Assembly (NCBI RefSeq): GCF_000765145.1
Contig: NZ_JMGA01000030.1
Location: 1-64,000 of the forward strand
Direction: 5' to 3'
Length of the DNA stretch: 64,000 bases
Source of the DNA: Desulfosporosinus sp. HMP52
Lineage (GTDB): Bacteria; Bacillota; Desulfitobacteriia; Desulfitobacteriales; Desulfitobacteriaceae
How positions within the stretch are numbered: position 1 is the first letter of the stretch; every line of letters begins with the position of its first letter. Position numbers and translations under genes: made by a program. Below, one piece after another: positions 1 to 7,578 of the stretch. Below the pieces are notes generated by a model, which worked only from the letters and a program-made list of their open reading frames with translations, did no database searches and was not told the DNA's origin.

Positions 1-1
1 T

Positions 2-79
2 GCGATTACGATTATTAATAAGACTAAAGTGAGGCAAATAACCGCTCCAGGTAGGGTAATAAAGGAAATAGCGTTATAG
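2..79 (+). CDS. Possible 3' end of a gene entering from the left edge
   Basis: An open frame runs from the window edge to a TAG at 77-79, giving 25 residues that end VIKEIAL. No start lies inside the window and the family is not recognisable. It could equally be a chance open stretch. The strong hairpin at 118-167 would suit a terminator for a gene ending here. Confidence 0.22.
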   Translation, partial: AITIINKTKVRQITAPGRVIKEIAL

Positions 80-117
80 CTCTTTTGGGGTGACAGGGGA
101 CATAGAGTGTATAATAA

Positions 118-167
118 TTGCGTAAAGGTTAGCCCCCCTTGTCTAAGGGGGGCTAACCTTTACGCAA
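118..167. repeat. 23-bp perfect inverted repeat (hairpin)
   Basis: Bases 118-140 are exactly complementary to 145-167 with a 4-nt GTCT loop, a very stable stem holding a run of six C against six G. No T-tract follows on the plus strand. It may act as a bidirectional terminator or mRNA end stabiliser. A perfect stem this long can also be the footprint of a small mobile repeat. Confidence 0.6.
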
Positions 168-242
168 AACCCATATTTACGCGTTTCAGTATCACTATAA
201 CTTGCCAAAACACACGTGGAAGCGGTATGCCTTATTGAACGT

Positions 243-273
243 GCCTGAGGCCTTGATAATCAAGACCTCAGGC
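243..273. terminator. Hairpin downstream of the flavoprotein gene
   Basis: Stem 243-250 with 266-273 (8 bp) continues, after one mismatch, as 252-256 with 260-264. It lies 70 bases past the stop of the minus-strand gene at 344-892. No long U-tract is visible, so termination is only a likely role. Confidence 0.4.
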
Positions 274-343
274 GATATTCATTTGTAGTAATTTTCAGGT
301 AGCACTTGCGAAAAAAAGATGATGATAGATCATATTTTTTTGT

Positions 344-892
344 TCATAATATGCTTTTCCCAAATGTTTCGGCTCTCTTCAGTCCATCGGTTTTAAGAAT
401 CTCGTCTTTATCGTGAAGTCCAGGTACGATAATTACGCCGCTGTCCTTCCAGTTCAGGAAATCAGCCATCGTCTTATAGGATTTGACAAAACCGTCATAA
501 GTTTTTAAATCTGTCCCGCCACCACACACCAGAAGAGCGCATTCTTTCACCTTCCAGGGCCTTTTGCCTATTAAAAATGAATAGAACTTGTCAATAGCAG
601 CCTTCAATTGTGCAGGAAACGTGAACCAATACATTGGCGTTGCGAAAACAACCATATCAGCTTGTTCCAGCAGTGGAGCCAGTTTTGCAAAGTCATCCGG
701 GATAGAGCAAGCGCTGTCCCTGCTGAAACAAGTCTGACAATCTATACATCCCTTGATGTGTTTATCTGCAGTTGTAAATTTTACTGTCATGTGTCCTGCC
801 TGCTGGGCACCGGTAATGAACGCATTTGCCAACTTATCTGTATTGCCGCCATTTCTGGGGCTTCCTGTTAGAATAAGTATATTTTTCTCCAT
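344..892 (-). CDS. Iron-sulfur flavoprotein-like NAD(P)H/FMN reductase
   Basis: A 182-residue flavodoxin-fold protein. The N-terminus ILILTGSPRNGGNT is the phosphate-binding loop of NADPH-dependent FMN reductases. It is followed by CIDCQTC and a further Cys seven positions later (CX2CX2CX6C), the spacing seen in Isf-type iron-sulfur flavoproteins that hold a 4Fe-4S cluster near FMN. The core TPMYWFTFPAQLKAAIDKFY is typical of the family. A TTG at 902-904 would extend it by four residues, but the GGAGG ribosome site overlaps that codon, so the ATG at 890-892 is chosen. A role in electron transfer or quinone/metal reduction is inferred. Confidence 0.85.
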   Translation of the reverse strand: MEKNILILTGSPRNGGNTDKLANAFITGAQQAGHMTVKFTTADKHIKGCIDCQTCFSRDSACSIPDDFAKLAPLLEQADMVVFATPMYWFTFPAQLKAAIDKFYSFLIGKRPWKVKECALLVCGGGTDLKTYDGFVKSYKTMADFLNWKDSGVIIVPGLHDKDEILKTDGLKRAETFGKSIL

Positions 893-904
893 ATATACCT
901 CCAA

Positions 905-1284
905 AATTATTTCTATTTATAGGAAATGTATTTTATATTAGTATAATAATAATTACTAATACGAAAACTAGCAAGTATGCACTTATTTGTAGCATAGTAC
1001 CCTTTTATATACTATAGTAATATTTTGTATTTCCAAATTTGATTAATATAACCCCCTCTAAGAAAATAAGACATTAATAGCCCCACCAGGCTTATGCGGC
1101 ATCTTTTTTGTCTGCACAAGCAAATAAGTACTCAATCTTTGACACAATTGATGAATATAAAAAAAGTCTATTAAAACTAGGTTTTAAGGTTTTAGAGCAA
1201 ATTAAGCATCACTTGAAGCGGTTCAAGAGTTAAAAGATAGGTATTTGGCTATACGCCGAAAACATCTTGATATAGGAGGAAAAC
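905..1284. other. Intergenic region with a possible decayed gene remnant
   Basis: No intact gene is seen. Between about 1110 and 1284 the plus strand can be read, with one frame change near 1205, as a peptide ending ELKDRYLAIRRKHLDIGGK. It looks like the tail of a damaged coding sequence. The family is not recognised. Confidence 0.25.
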
Positions 1285-1722
1285 ATGAAAGAAATTCAAT
1301 TCTCAATCAAAATAAATACCCCTAAAGAAAAAGTCTGGACAACTCTATGGGAAGATATAACATTCCGTGACTGGGCAAATACTATTGATGAAGGTACATA
1401 TATGAAGGGAGTAATGAAAGAAGGAAATGAAATCCAGTTTATATCATCTGTAGGTGGTTACGGTGTGACAAGTCTAATAGTGAAACTTAATCCAAATGAG
1501 TTTGTATTATTCAGGCATAGTGCAGACACAAAAGAAAGTGGACAGCTGGAACGCGAAAAAGAGTGGACTGGTGGGACAGAGAGTTATTCTCTTACCGAAA
1601 AAAATGGAGTTACTACATTAGTAGTTAAAACCGATGTTCCACAAGAACAAGAAGAAACGTTTAATATCAGGTTTCCTAGAGCTCTGGAGCGTATAAAAGC
1701 TCTAGCGGAAAAAGTGCAATAA
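1285..1722 (+). CDS. SRPBCC-domain (AHSA1-like) protein
   Basis: A 145-residue protein starting at the ATG after an AGGAGG site. The opening pattern (beta strand, then TPKEKVWTTLW) and the later LVVKTDVP and FPRALERIKALAEK helix match the START/SRPBCC helix-grip fold of AHSA1-like proteins, which bind hydrophobic ligands. The length fits a single domain with nothing missing. Substrate and partner are unknown. It stands alone, with an AT-rich hairpin at 1742-1782 behind it. Confidence 0.75.
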   Translation: MKEIQFSIKINTPKEKVWTTLWEDITFRDWANTIDEGTYMKGVMKEGNEIQFISSVGGYGVTSLIVKLNPNEFVLFRHSADTKESGQLEREKEWTGGTESYSLTEKNGVTTLVVKTDVPQEQEETFNIRFPRALERIKALAEKVQ

Positions 1723-1741
1723 AAATCTAATACCAATGAAT

Positions 1742-1782
1742 GAAAAATGAAATTCCCCCCTAACCAACCCCTTTCATTTTTC
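1742..1782. terminator. Hairpin after the SRPBCC gene
   Basis: Bases 1742-1752 pair with 1772-1782 (11 bp, A/T-rich, 19-nt loop). It sits 20 bases after the SRPBCC stop codon. The T-run inside the right arm could support termination. Confidence 0.45.
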
Positions 1783-1927
1783 GAAAGGAAAAACAAATTA
1801 TTACAATTAAGGTAAGCTTATCATATTTAGTAAGAACAAAATGTTTATTAAACTTGAGTGGCAAAATGAGGCTCAGGGTTTTTGGAGCACTCATGATCCA
1901 AATAATGCAAGTGGTTACATTTGGTGG

Positions 1928-1979
1928 TTGACATATAGTCTAATTAGACTATAATCATTATGGTAGTCTAATTAGACTA
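1928..1979 (+). promoter_or_regulatory. Promoter with two copies of a 16-bp palindromic operator
   Basis: TTGACA at 1928-1933 and TATAAT at 1950-1955 are both consensus, with a 16-nt spacer. The palindrome TAGTCTAATTAGACTA fills the spacer (1936-1951) and recurs exactly at 1964-1979, 28 bp further on. The first copy would block RNA polymerase and the second would cover the transcript start. The promoter serves the esterase/PadR pair that follows, so the PadR protein is the obvious candidate repressor. Confidence 0.8.
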
Positions 1980-2041
1980 TACATCTAAAGTATAAGTAAT
2001 TAGTTACTGATTTAGAGTAATTGCTTGTAATGGAGTGCATA

Positions 2042-2869
2042 ATGATTAAATCTTTTTTGATGATAGGGCAATCTAATATGGCCGGCAGAGGCTTTTTGAA
2101 TGATGTGCCCCCAATTATAAACGAACGTATACAAATGTTGCGCAATGGCAGATGGCAAATGATGATTGAACCTGTGAACTATGATCGTCCTGTGTCGGGT
2201 GTAAGTTTGGCGGCTTCATTTGCAGGTGCATGGTGTTTAAAGTATCCGAAAGATACGCTTGGACTAATACCTTGTGCAGAAGGTGGAAGCTCTCTAGATG
2301 ACTGGTCTGTTGATGGCGAGCTTTTTCAGCATGCCGTCAGCGAAGCCAAATTTGCTATGAAGCATAGCACCTTGACAGGTATTTTGTGGCATCAAGGAGA
2401 AAGTGATAGTTCAGATGGCAAATACAAAGTGTATAATGACAAGTTATCGATAATCGTACAAACCCTTAGAGATATCCTTAATGTTCCAGAGATACCCTTT
2501 ATTATTGGCGGCTTAGGAGACTTTTTAGGAAAAACAGGATTTGGGCAGTACTGTGTCGAGTATGATCGTATAAACGATTGCTTACAACAATTTGCTTTTG
2601 AGCAAGCACATTGTTATTTTGTGTCTGCTCAGGGGTTGACAGCGAATCCAGATGGTATTCATGTGAATTCATTATCTCAAAGATATTTTGGTCTGCGTTA
2701 CTTTGAAGCCTTTGATAAAAAAACTCATGTTTTGGCACCACTAAGCCATGAAGTTGAGCTTTGGGATAGACTTATTGCTAGAATCCATACACCAAATGAA
2801 TTGATGTTTATGAAACAAATGGAATTTGCACTTGGAAAAATTTCTTATCAAAAACTTATCAACGAATAG
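2042..2869 (+). CDS. SGNH carbohydrate esterase (sialate O-acetylesterase family)
   Basis: A 275-residue enzyme of the SASA/CE6-type SGNH fold. The nucleophile motif GQSNMAGRG is at the N-terminus (Ser11), WHQGESD lies mid-protein, and DGIH supplies the catalytic Asp and His near the C-terminus. All elements of the triad are present. Such enzymes remove acetyl groups from sugars. There is no signal peptide, so it should act in the cytoplasm. A TTG at 2021 would add seven residues, but TGGAG at 2031-2035 points to the ATG at 2042. The gene ends TAG-TGA and is followed 14 bases later by a PadR regulator, probably one operon. Confidence 0.8.
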   Translation: MIKSFLMIGQSNMAGRGFLNDVPPIINERIQMLRNGRWQMMIEPVNYDRPVSGVSLAASFAGAWCLKYPKDTLGLIPCAEGGSSLDDWSVDGELFQHAVSEAKFAMKHSTLTGILWHQGESDSSDGKYKVYNDKLSIIVQTLRDILNVPEIPFIIGGLGDFLGKTGFGQYCVEYDRINDCLQQFAFEQAHCYFVSAQGLTANPDGIHVNSLSQRYFGLRYFEAFDKKTHVLAPLSHEVELWDRLIARIHTPNELMFMKQMEFALGKISYQKLINE

Positions 2870-2883
2870 TGAGGCAATAGGTT

Positions 2884-3402
2884 ATGATTCCATTGCTTAT
2901 TTTAGGACTATTAATTCAAAATCCAGGATCTAATGGATACGAACTCCTGGCACAAATGGAAGAAAGACACTACAAATATATTGTGAAATTTACGAAGGGT
3001 TCATTTTACTATAATCTTCAGCAGCTAGAAGAAAAAAATTTAATAAAGCAGGTTATCCAATCGGAACAAAGTCGGGAAAGTCATCATTATGTTATCACGG
3101 AAATTGGGAAAGCCGAGTTTGAAAAGTTGATGTACCAGTACGGTACAAAAACGGAGTATGTTAACCTGTCCTTTTATGCGGCGCTTTTATTTGCTAAGGA
3201 ATACAAAAGCGATAATATGATCAAGATTATTAAAATACAAATTGAGCAGACTGAAGCAAAAATTGGTTTATTAAAGGATGCTTTGGAAGGCGAACATCAA
3301 CTCCCAATATATTTTAGAAAGATGTTAGAGAACTCTGTTTCGCATCATTTGGTAAATTTGGAATGGTTTGCTTCGCTCTTAAAGGATGGGGATTGTCTGT
3401 AA
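2884..3402 (+). CDS. PadR-family transcriptional regulator
   Basis: A 172-residue PadR protein. The winged-helix N-terminus (LLILGLLIQNPGSNGYELL, then GSFYYNLQQLEEKNLIKQ) is the family signature. A C-terminal helical dimerisation part (about 100-172) places it near the Vir/PadR-C subgroup. It is encoded just behind the esterase and probably represses their common promoter through the duplicated palindrome at 1936-1979. The inducing ligand is unknown. Confidence 0.85.
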   Translation: MIPLLILGLLIQNPGSNGYELLAQMEERHYKYIVKFTKGSFYYNLQQLEEKNLIKQVIQSEQSRESHHYVITEIGKAEFEKLMYQYGTKTEYVNLSFYAALLFAKEYKSDNMIKIIKIQIEQTEAKIGLLKDALEGEHQLPIYFRKMLENSVSHHLVNLEWFASLLKDGDCL

Positions 3403-3583
3403 TTTTTCAACCTACATGTAAAATAGCTCAAGGGTAAGAGATTATAATAAGCTAAACTGGCCTTCAAGAAGAATAGGGTGAGGGTTGCTGCGCATTAGAG
3501 GATCTTTGAGCGCTAGATCAGGAATGCTGATAATTATTAAAGGTAAGAGCAGAGACAGATGAAATAAAGCCAGGAGGTGTGGC

Positions 3584-3916
3584 ATGGCTACCAGTTCAGA
3601 TTGTATAGAGTATGTTTGTGAACAGATCTCGGGAGCAGGTACAATCAGATATAGAAAAATGTTTGGCGAGTATATGGTCTATGTGGAAGAGAAACCCATT
3701 CTTCTGGTTTGTGATAATACAGTTTATGTAAAAATTCTTGATTGTATCAGGGATAAAATGAAAGAAGCACAAAAAGGCTTTCCTTATGACGGCGCAAAGG
3801 AGCATTATATATTGGATATTGATAACAGGAAGTTTAGCAAAGAAATCATATCCTTGCTGTTGCCCTTCATCTCTGTTCCTAAACCAAGAAAGAAAAAGCA
3901 AAGGGTAATTGAATGA
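3584..3916 (+). CDS. TfoX N-terminal-domain protein
   Basis: A 110-residue stand-alone TfoX-N domain (GTIRYRKMFGEYMVYVEEKP followed by LVCDNTVYVKI). Full-length TfoX/Sxy controls competence in proteobacteria. Short firmicute members like this have no proven role. A clear AGGAGGTG site precedes the ATG. The Lys/Arg-rich tail (KPRKKKQR) might touch nucleic acid. Confidence 0.8.
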   Translation: MATSSDCIEYVCEQISGAGTIRYRKMFGEYMVYVEEKPILLVCDNTVYVKILDCIRDKMKEAQKGFPYDGAKEHYILDIDNRKFSKEIISLLLPFISVPKPRKKKQRVIE

Positions 3917-3998
3917 AGGGCCATAGCCATTTTTAGTTGGATCCCACCCGATTTTTCCTGCGTGCTATATTTCATATATAGTAGGCGATGATATTTCA

Positions 3999-4916
3999 TC
4001 ATATCTTTATTGATTTGGGTGCATTCATGTTTATCCCGTCAGCTATGGCTCCGGTCAAGCCTATCCCAACAGCGGAAATAAGTACTATTTCGGAAGCTGG
4101 AATATCACTGGACCATGGCATGATCATCATATGAGAGCGAACACAGCTTACAGAATAATTGCTATCTCCCACAGTTACAAAACCTTTTATACGATAAGTA
4201 TAGGGCGCAACGAACTCCAGAAAACTCTGAAGTTCTTTCATTGTAACCGAAGGCAGAACCTTGATGATATAGGTCTGCGGCCTGTTTTCCGGTGTATTGG
4301 TGCTGTCTTGGCCCGCGGATTTTGAGGGCTGCAAATTCATGACTAATGTATTGATATCGATATTGCAGTAACTGGCAAAATATACAGGGGCCTGGATATT
4401 GGCATTCCGTACTTCAGCCTGGATTTCGGCCTTAACCGCGGGAATAATCAGATCTTCTTTGTTAACAAGAACAACCCCCGCCTGGGTCAACTGGTTCCCT
4501 ACTGCCGGAAGAATGTTGTTCAATTCGAGAAAAGATTCGCCGTCTAAAACACATATAGAACCTGAATAGTGGTAGGGATGAACAGTGTATGGGGTGATAG
4601 TCTGCAGAATCTGCTGCATGTTACCGGGATCAGCCAGCCCGGATGCTTCGATAAATAGATATTCAAAGTTTTGGGACGACATATCTATAAGAGCCTTGAT
4701 GAAGTTCTCTTTGATGCAGGAACAGAATATTGAGCCGTTGGATAACTCACGCATAATAATCCCGTCGTTTTCCAGCAAACGGGCATCGATATTGATTTCG
4801 CCGAATTCGTTGACGATAACCCCCACAGGGCTATCCTTATAATAATGAAGCAAGCGCTCCATAAGCGTAGTTTTTCCCGTACCCAGAAAGCCAGTAAGCA
4901 GGATCAGTTGTGTCAT
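3999..4916 (-). CDS. CobW/G3E-family GTPase
   Basis: A 305-residue G3E GTPase. P-loop GFLGTGKTT is at residues 9-17, the switch region has EFGEINID, and FIEASGLADP replaces the usual ETSGLADP. The family's metal-binding CxCC is reduced to CSC followed by Ile (FCSCIKENF), losing one cysteine. The C-terminal half is the usual CobW-C-like region. G3E proteins load metals or cobalamin into enzymes. It lies 43 bases behind the MtbA-like gene on the same strand, so a role in metal or corrinoid supply to the methylamine system is inferred. Confidence 0.85.
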   Translation of the reverse strand: MTQLILLTGFLGTGKTTLMERLLHYYKDSPVGVIVNEFGEINIDARLLENDGIIMRELSNGSIFCSCIKENFIKALIDMSSQNFEYLFIEASGLADPGNMQQILQTITPYTVHPYHYSGSICVLDGESFLELNNILPAVGNQLTQAGVVLVNKEDLIIPAVKAEIQAEVRNANIQAPVYFASYCNIDINTLVMNLQPSKSAGQDSTNTPENRPQTYIIKVLPSVTMKELQSFLEFVAPYTYRIKGFVTVGDSNYSVSCVRSHMMIMPWSSDIPASEIVLISAVGIGLTGAIADGINMNAPKSIKI

Positions 4917-4959
4917 AAAGCATCATTCTTTCCATCTCTGAGATTGAATCGGTACATCC

Positions 4960-6336
4960 TCATTTGTTGTGCTTTGCATTGTAGCGTTTGGTGATCTCGC
5001 TGATCAATTCGTCACGGTCGGGAATGATGGAAATGTACACACTTTCCCCGTCAATGCACATCGTGGGCAGATTTTTCAATCCCATTTTAGCGGTTCTGGC
5101 AATGTCCTCTTTGATAAAGTACTTATAAACAACGTAGTCAGCCATATCTTTAATCTCATCATAGATATCGGTGACACTTTTCACCATATAGGTGCAGGCG
5201 GCACATTGTTCCGGATCCAGGGTAAACAGTTCGATATAGACTTTATCCATGCCTGAGTAATTGGGAATCTCGATTTCAATCTGGTCAAAGCCGCTTGCGG
5301 AATAGTCGACAACCATGGCACGGGCCTCATCAGGATGATGGACTGCTAAAGCACAGGCAACTGTGTTTTCTAAAGGGACATCATAGGGCATATCACAGCC
5401 GGGACTGATGATAAGGTTGTGTTTGTTGTCGAGGCTGTCCATCAAGTCCAGAACGCCCTTAATATTATCCTGTTGGGTACCAAAAAGCATGGTGGTTGTC
5501 AGCGGAATGTTACCACTCAGCGCAATGTTATACTGATCCGTAATCCCTTTGGCGGCAACCATATCTACGTTTTCGTCCACCGCAATGGAATCCGGATAGG
5601 TATCACACATCACTTTGATTTGATAAGAAGCATTGCCGCAGACAAAAAAGGAAGACTTTACGCCTTTCAGCCGGATATAGTCAAAGACAGCTTTGAAGGG
5701 CTCGTGGAGCAGATTGGCAAATGTCTTCGGAGAAATCTGGCTGACCAATGGATCAACGACAGCGATCACATCCATGCCCGCAGCAATATATATGTCGGCC
5801 ATTTTCTGGGCATACTCGGCACAAAAGGACGTGAGCTGTACCACGTAATCAGGATCTTTTCTCATATCTTTAAAAAAATCGCTTCCGCGCAGATGGGAGG
5901 CGAGTGTCAATGGTCCGCAGATCAACCCATAAAGCGCGGTTTTATCGCCAATTTCTTCTTTCATTACGCGCATTGCTTCCAAAACAACAGGTATTCTTCC
6001 AGATTCCGGTGTCGGGAATTTGCATTTGCAGGGAATCCCTTTTTCTTTGTCGAACAGATGAGACACAACAGAGGGGGGGTTGTAATCAGCCCACATAAGC
6101 TCACAACCAAGAATTTCGGCTTCTAGTTGCAAGTCAAAGGTAATTGGCATACCGTCCGGTTGATAAAGCTTATATACTTCCCGCAGACTTTCGATTAATT
6201 TGGCGGAATCAGTTAAGACTTCTTTTCCTGAATAACCTTTTAGTTTTCCTGCATGGACACCTGCGAAAGGAATCCAGGGAAGCTGTCCGTTAGTAACCTC
6301 GTGATTCAACACCTTCATTAGCAATTCTTTACCCAT
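4960..6336 (-). CDS. MtbA-like (UroD-family) methyltransferase fused to a thioredoxin-like domain
   Basis: A 458-residue protein. Residues 1-345 are the UroD-like barrel of corrinoid-protein:acceptor methyltransferases (MtbA/MtaA type), with SIAVDENVDM, LSGNIP and SPGCDMPYDVP. MtbA binds zinc through HxC and a distant Cys. Here the first site reads FVC (Phe231, Cys233) and the distant Cys is 314, so the His ligand seems lost. Residues about 360-458 add a thioredoxin-like unit with CAAC (378-381) and a cis-Pro-like LPT at 423-425. MtbA homologues normally end near 340 residues. It is transcribed divergently from mtmC-mtmB and is the best candidate for taking methyl from MtmC, presumably to tetrahydrofolate rather than coenzyme M. 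Confidence 0.82.
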   Translation of the reverse strand: MGKELLMKVLNHEVTNGQLPWIPFAGVHAGKLKGYSGKEVLTDSAKLIESLREVYKLYQPDGMPITFDLQLEAEILGCELMWADYNPPSVVSHLFDKEKGIPCKCKFPTPESGRIPVVLEAMRVMKEEIGDKTALYGLICGPLTLASHLRGSDFFKDMRKDPDYVVQLTSFCAEYAQKMADIYIAAGMDVIAVVDPLVSQISPKTFANLLHEPFKAVFDYIRLKGVKSSFFVCGNASYQIKVMCDTYPDSIAVDENVDMVAAKGITDQYNIALSGNIPLTTTMLFGTQQDNIKGVLDLMDSLDNKHNLIISPGCDMPYDVPLENTVACALAVHHPDEARAMVVDYSASGFDQIEIEIPNYSGMDKVYIELFTLDPEQCAACTYMVKSVTDIYDEIKDMADYVVYKYFIKEDIARTAKMGLKNLPTMCIDGESVYISIIPDRDELISEITKRYNAKHNK

Positions 6337-6503
6337 TTTTTTATCCCCCTAACGTTTTGACATGAACATTCATCCACCGAACCCCGCCTCAAATGCAGGG
6401 ACAATGTATACAAAGAGACGCTTCCGGTAAGCTGGTAGAGCGTCTTTGTCTTTGCTGTGATGAGTTTCTTGTTGATTTTAAAGAAGTATAAATCATGGTC
6501 AAA

Positions 6504-6667
6504 AAATTGTGAAGCTACAATTTGAAAGGATTTTCAGGATACAATTTCTTCGACGATGAAATTGTCTAAAGGGTATTCTTTATTAACTAAGTGAACAGCT
6601 GCATTGTTTAAGCGTAGAGACAAAGACCCTTAGGAATTGTATCCCGAAAAAATTCTAAAATTGTATC
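6504..6667. promoter_or_regulatory. Cluster of six AATTGT-type half-sites in the divergent methylamine promoter region
   Basis: The 471-bp gap between the divergent operons holds AAATTGT at 6504-6510, ACAATTT at 6517-6523 and 6541-6547, AAATTGT at 6559-6565, GAATTGTATCC at 6634-6644 and AAATTGTATC at 6658-6667. The first two form an inverted repeat with a 6-bp spacer; the next two form one of opposite polarity. This looks like a multi-site operator region able to control both transcription units. The regulator is unknown; the MocR protein at 14622-16037 is one candidate. Confidence 0.5.
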
Positions 6668-6750
6668 TTTGAAGGTGAGGAACGGTATCTTATAATTTGC
6701 ATATAGATTTGGCACATGAGACGGACGAGACGCAGTGCTAAGCAGACAAT

Positions 6751-6781
6751 GGAGTCGCAAAATACCAGGACTCCTTTTTTT
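6751..6781 (+). terminator. Rho-independent terminator/attenuator in the mtmC leader
   Basis: GGAGTC (6751-6756) pairs with GACTCC (6769-6774), followed by seven T. It lies about 135 bases upstream of the mtmC start and far from any upstream plus-strand gene. It is therefore most likely an attenuator in the mtmC leader, not the end of another gene. The preceding 60 bases (GCAC...GTGC around 6713-6738) may fold as part of the control element. Confidence 0.6.
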
Positions 6782-6915
6782 GTTGTCAATTATAGCTTTT
6801 AGGAGTATTGCTCGCAGTAAAACAATCTTGTGTCAAATCAATCATAGCGTTGCTTATTTGTAATGAGTTAGTATTCGAGGCAAAAGAAAGTTCAACCAAA
6901 GGAGGAGAAACACAC

Positions 6916-7575
6916 TTGAGCGAAGAGATTTATGCTAAACTCAAAAAATCGATTGTGGAAATGGATACCGATTTAGCAGAAGAAGCAGCTAATGAGGCAA
7001 TTGCAGCAGGCCTTGATCCGTTGGAGTGTATCAGCTTGGGCCTCTCGAAAGGCATGGCGGTTATGGGTGACTTGTTCGATGTAGGCGAGGCTTTTGTACC
7101 TGATTTGATGATGGCTTCCGAGGCATTCGAAACCGCAGTCAATATCTTGACGAGTGCACTGTCAGCTGAGGAGAAAAACAATGCTTCCAGTGGTAAAGTT
7201 CTTATTCACACAGTGCAGGGCGATATTCACGATATTGGCAAGAACATAGTAAGTACAATGTTTGCGGCAAATAACTTTGAAGTTTTTGACCTTGGGCGTG
7301 ATGTGCCGGTTCCTTTAGTAATCAAAAAGGCTGAAGAATACGGCGTGGATCTTATCTGCGGTTCTGCCCTTATGACGACAACCATGGCGTCGATGAAGGA
7401 AATTGTCAATTCTCTCAAGGAAGACGGAATTCGTGATAAATACATCGTCATGTTCGGAGGCGCTCCCGTATCTGCAAAGTGGTGTAGTGAAATCGGAGCA
7501 GACGGTTACACCGATACGGCTTCAGAGGTGGCAGCAATGGCCAAAGAGTTGATTGCAAAGAAAAGAGGTGCATAA
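6916..7575 (+). CDS. mtmC: Monomethylamine corrinoid protein MtmC
   Basis: A 219-residue corrinoid protein that accepts the methyl group from methylamine. The N-terminal helical cap (about 1-90) is followed by the cobalamin domain with DIHDIG (Asp103, His105, Gly108), where His105 is the lower cobalt ligand. SALMTTTMASM and FGGAPVS follow. The longest frame starts at 6808, but the TTG at 6916 has an AGGAGG site 8-9 bases before it and gives the usual MtmC/MttC length. The next gene begins three bases after the stop and is the partner methyltransferase, so a tight operon is clear. Confidence 0.93.
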   Translation: MSEEIYAKLKKSIVEMDTDLAEEAANEAIAAGLDPLECISLGLSKGMAVMGDLFDVGEAFVPDLMMASEAFETAVNILTSALSAEEKNNASSGKVLIHTVQGDIHDIGKNIVSTMFAANNFEVFDLGRDVPVPLVIKKAEEYGVDLICGSALMTTTMASMKEIVNSLKEDGIRDKYIVMFGGAPVSAKWCSEIGADGYTDTASEVAAMAKELIAKKRGA

Positions 7576-7578
7576 TTA

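Noticed and set aside
5419-6126. Long plus-strand frame of 235 codons opposite the MtbA-like gene
   Set aside because: It has no domain, and its His/Arg/Phe-rich composition is typical of the antisense of a coding frame.
6700-6740. Sigma-54 promoter upstream of mtmC (TGGCAC near 6711)
   Set aside because: TGGCAC is present but the expected TTGC element about five bases later is absent.
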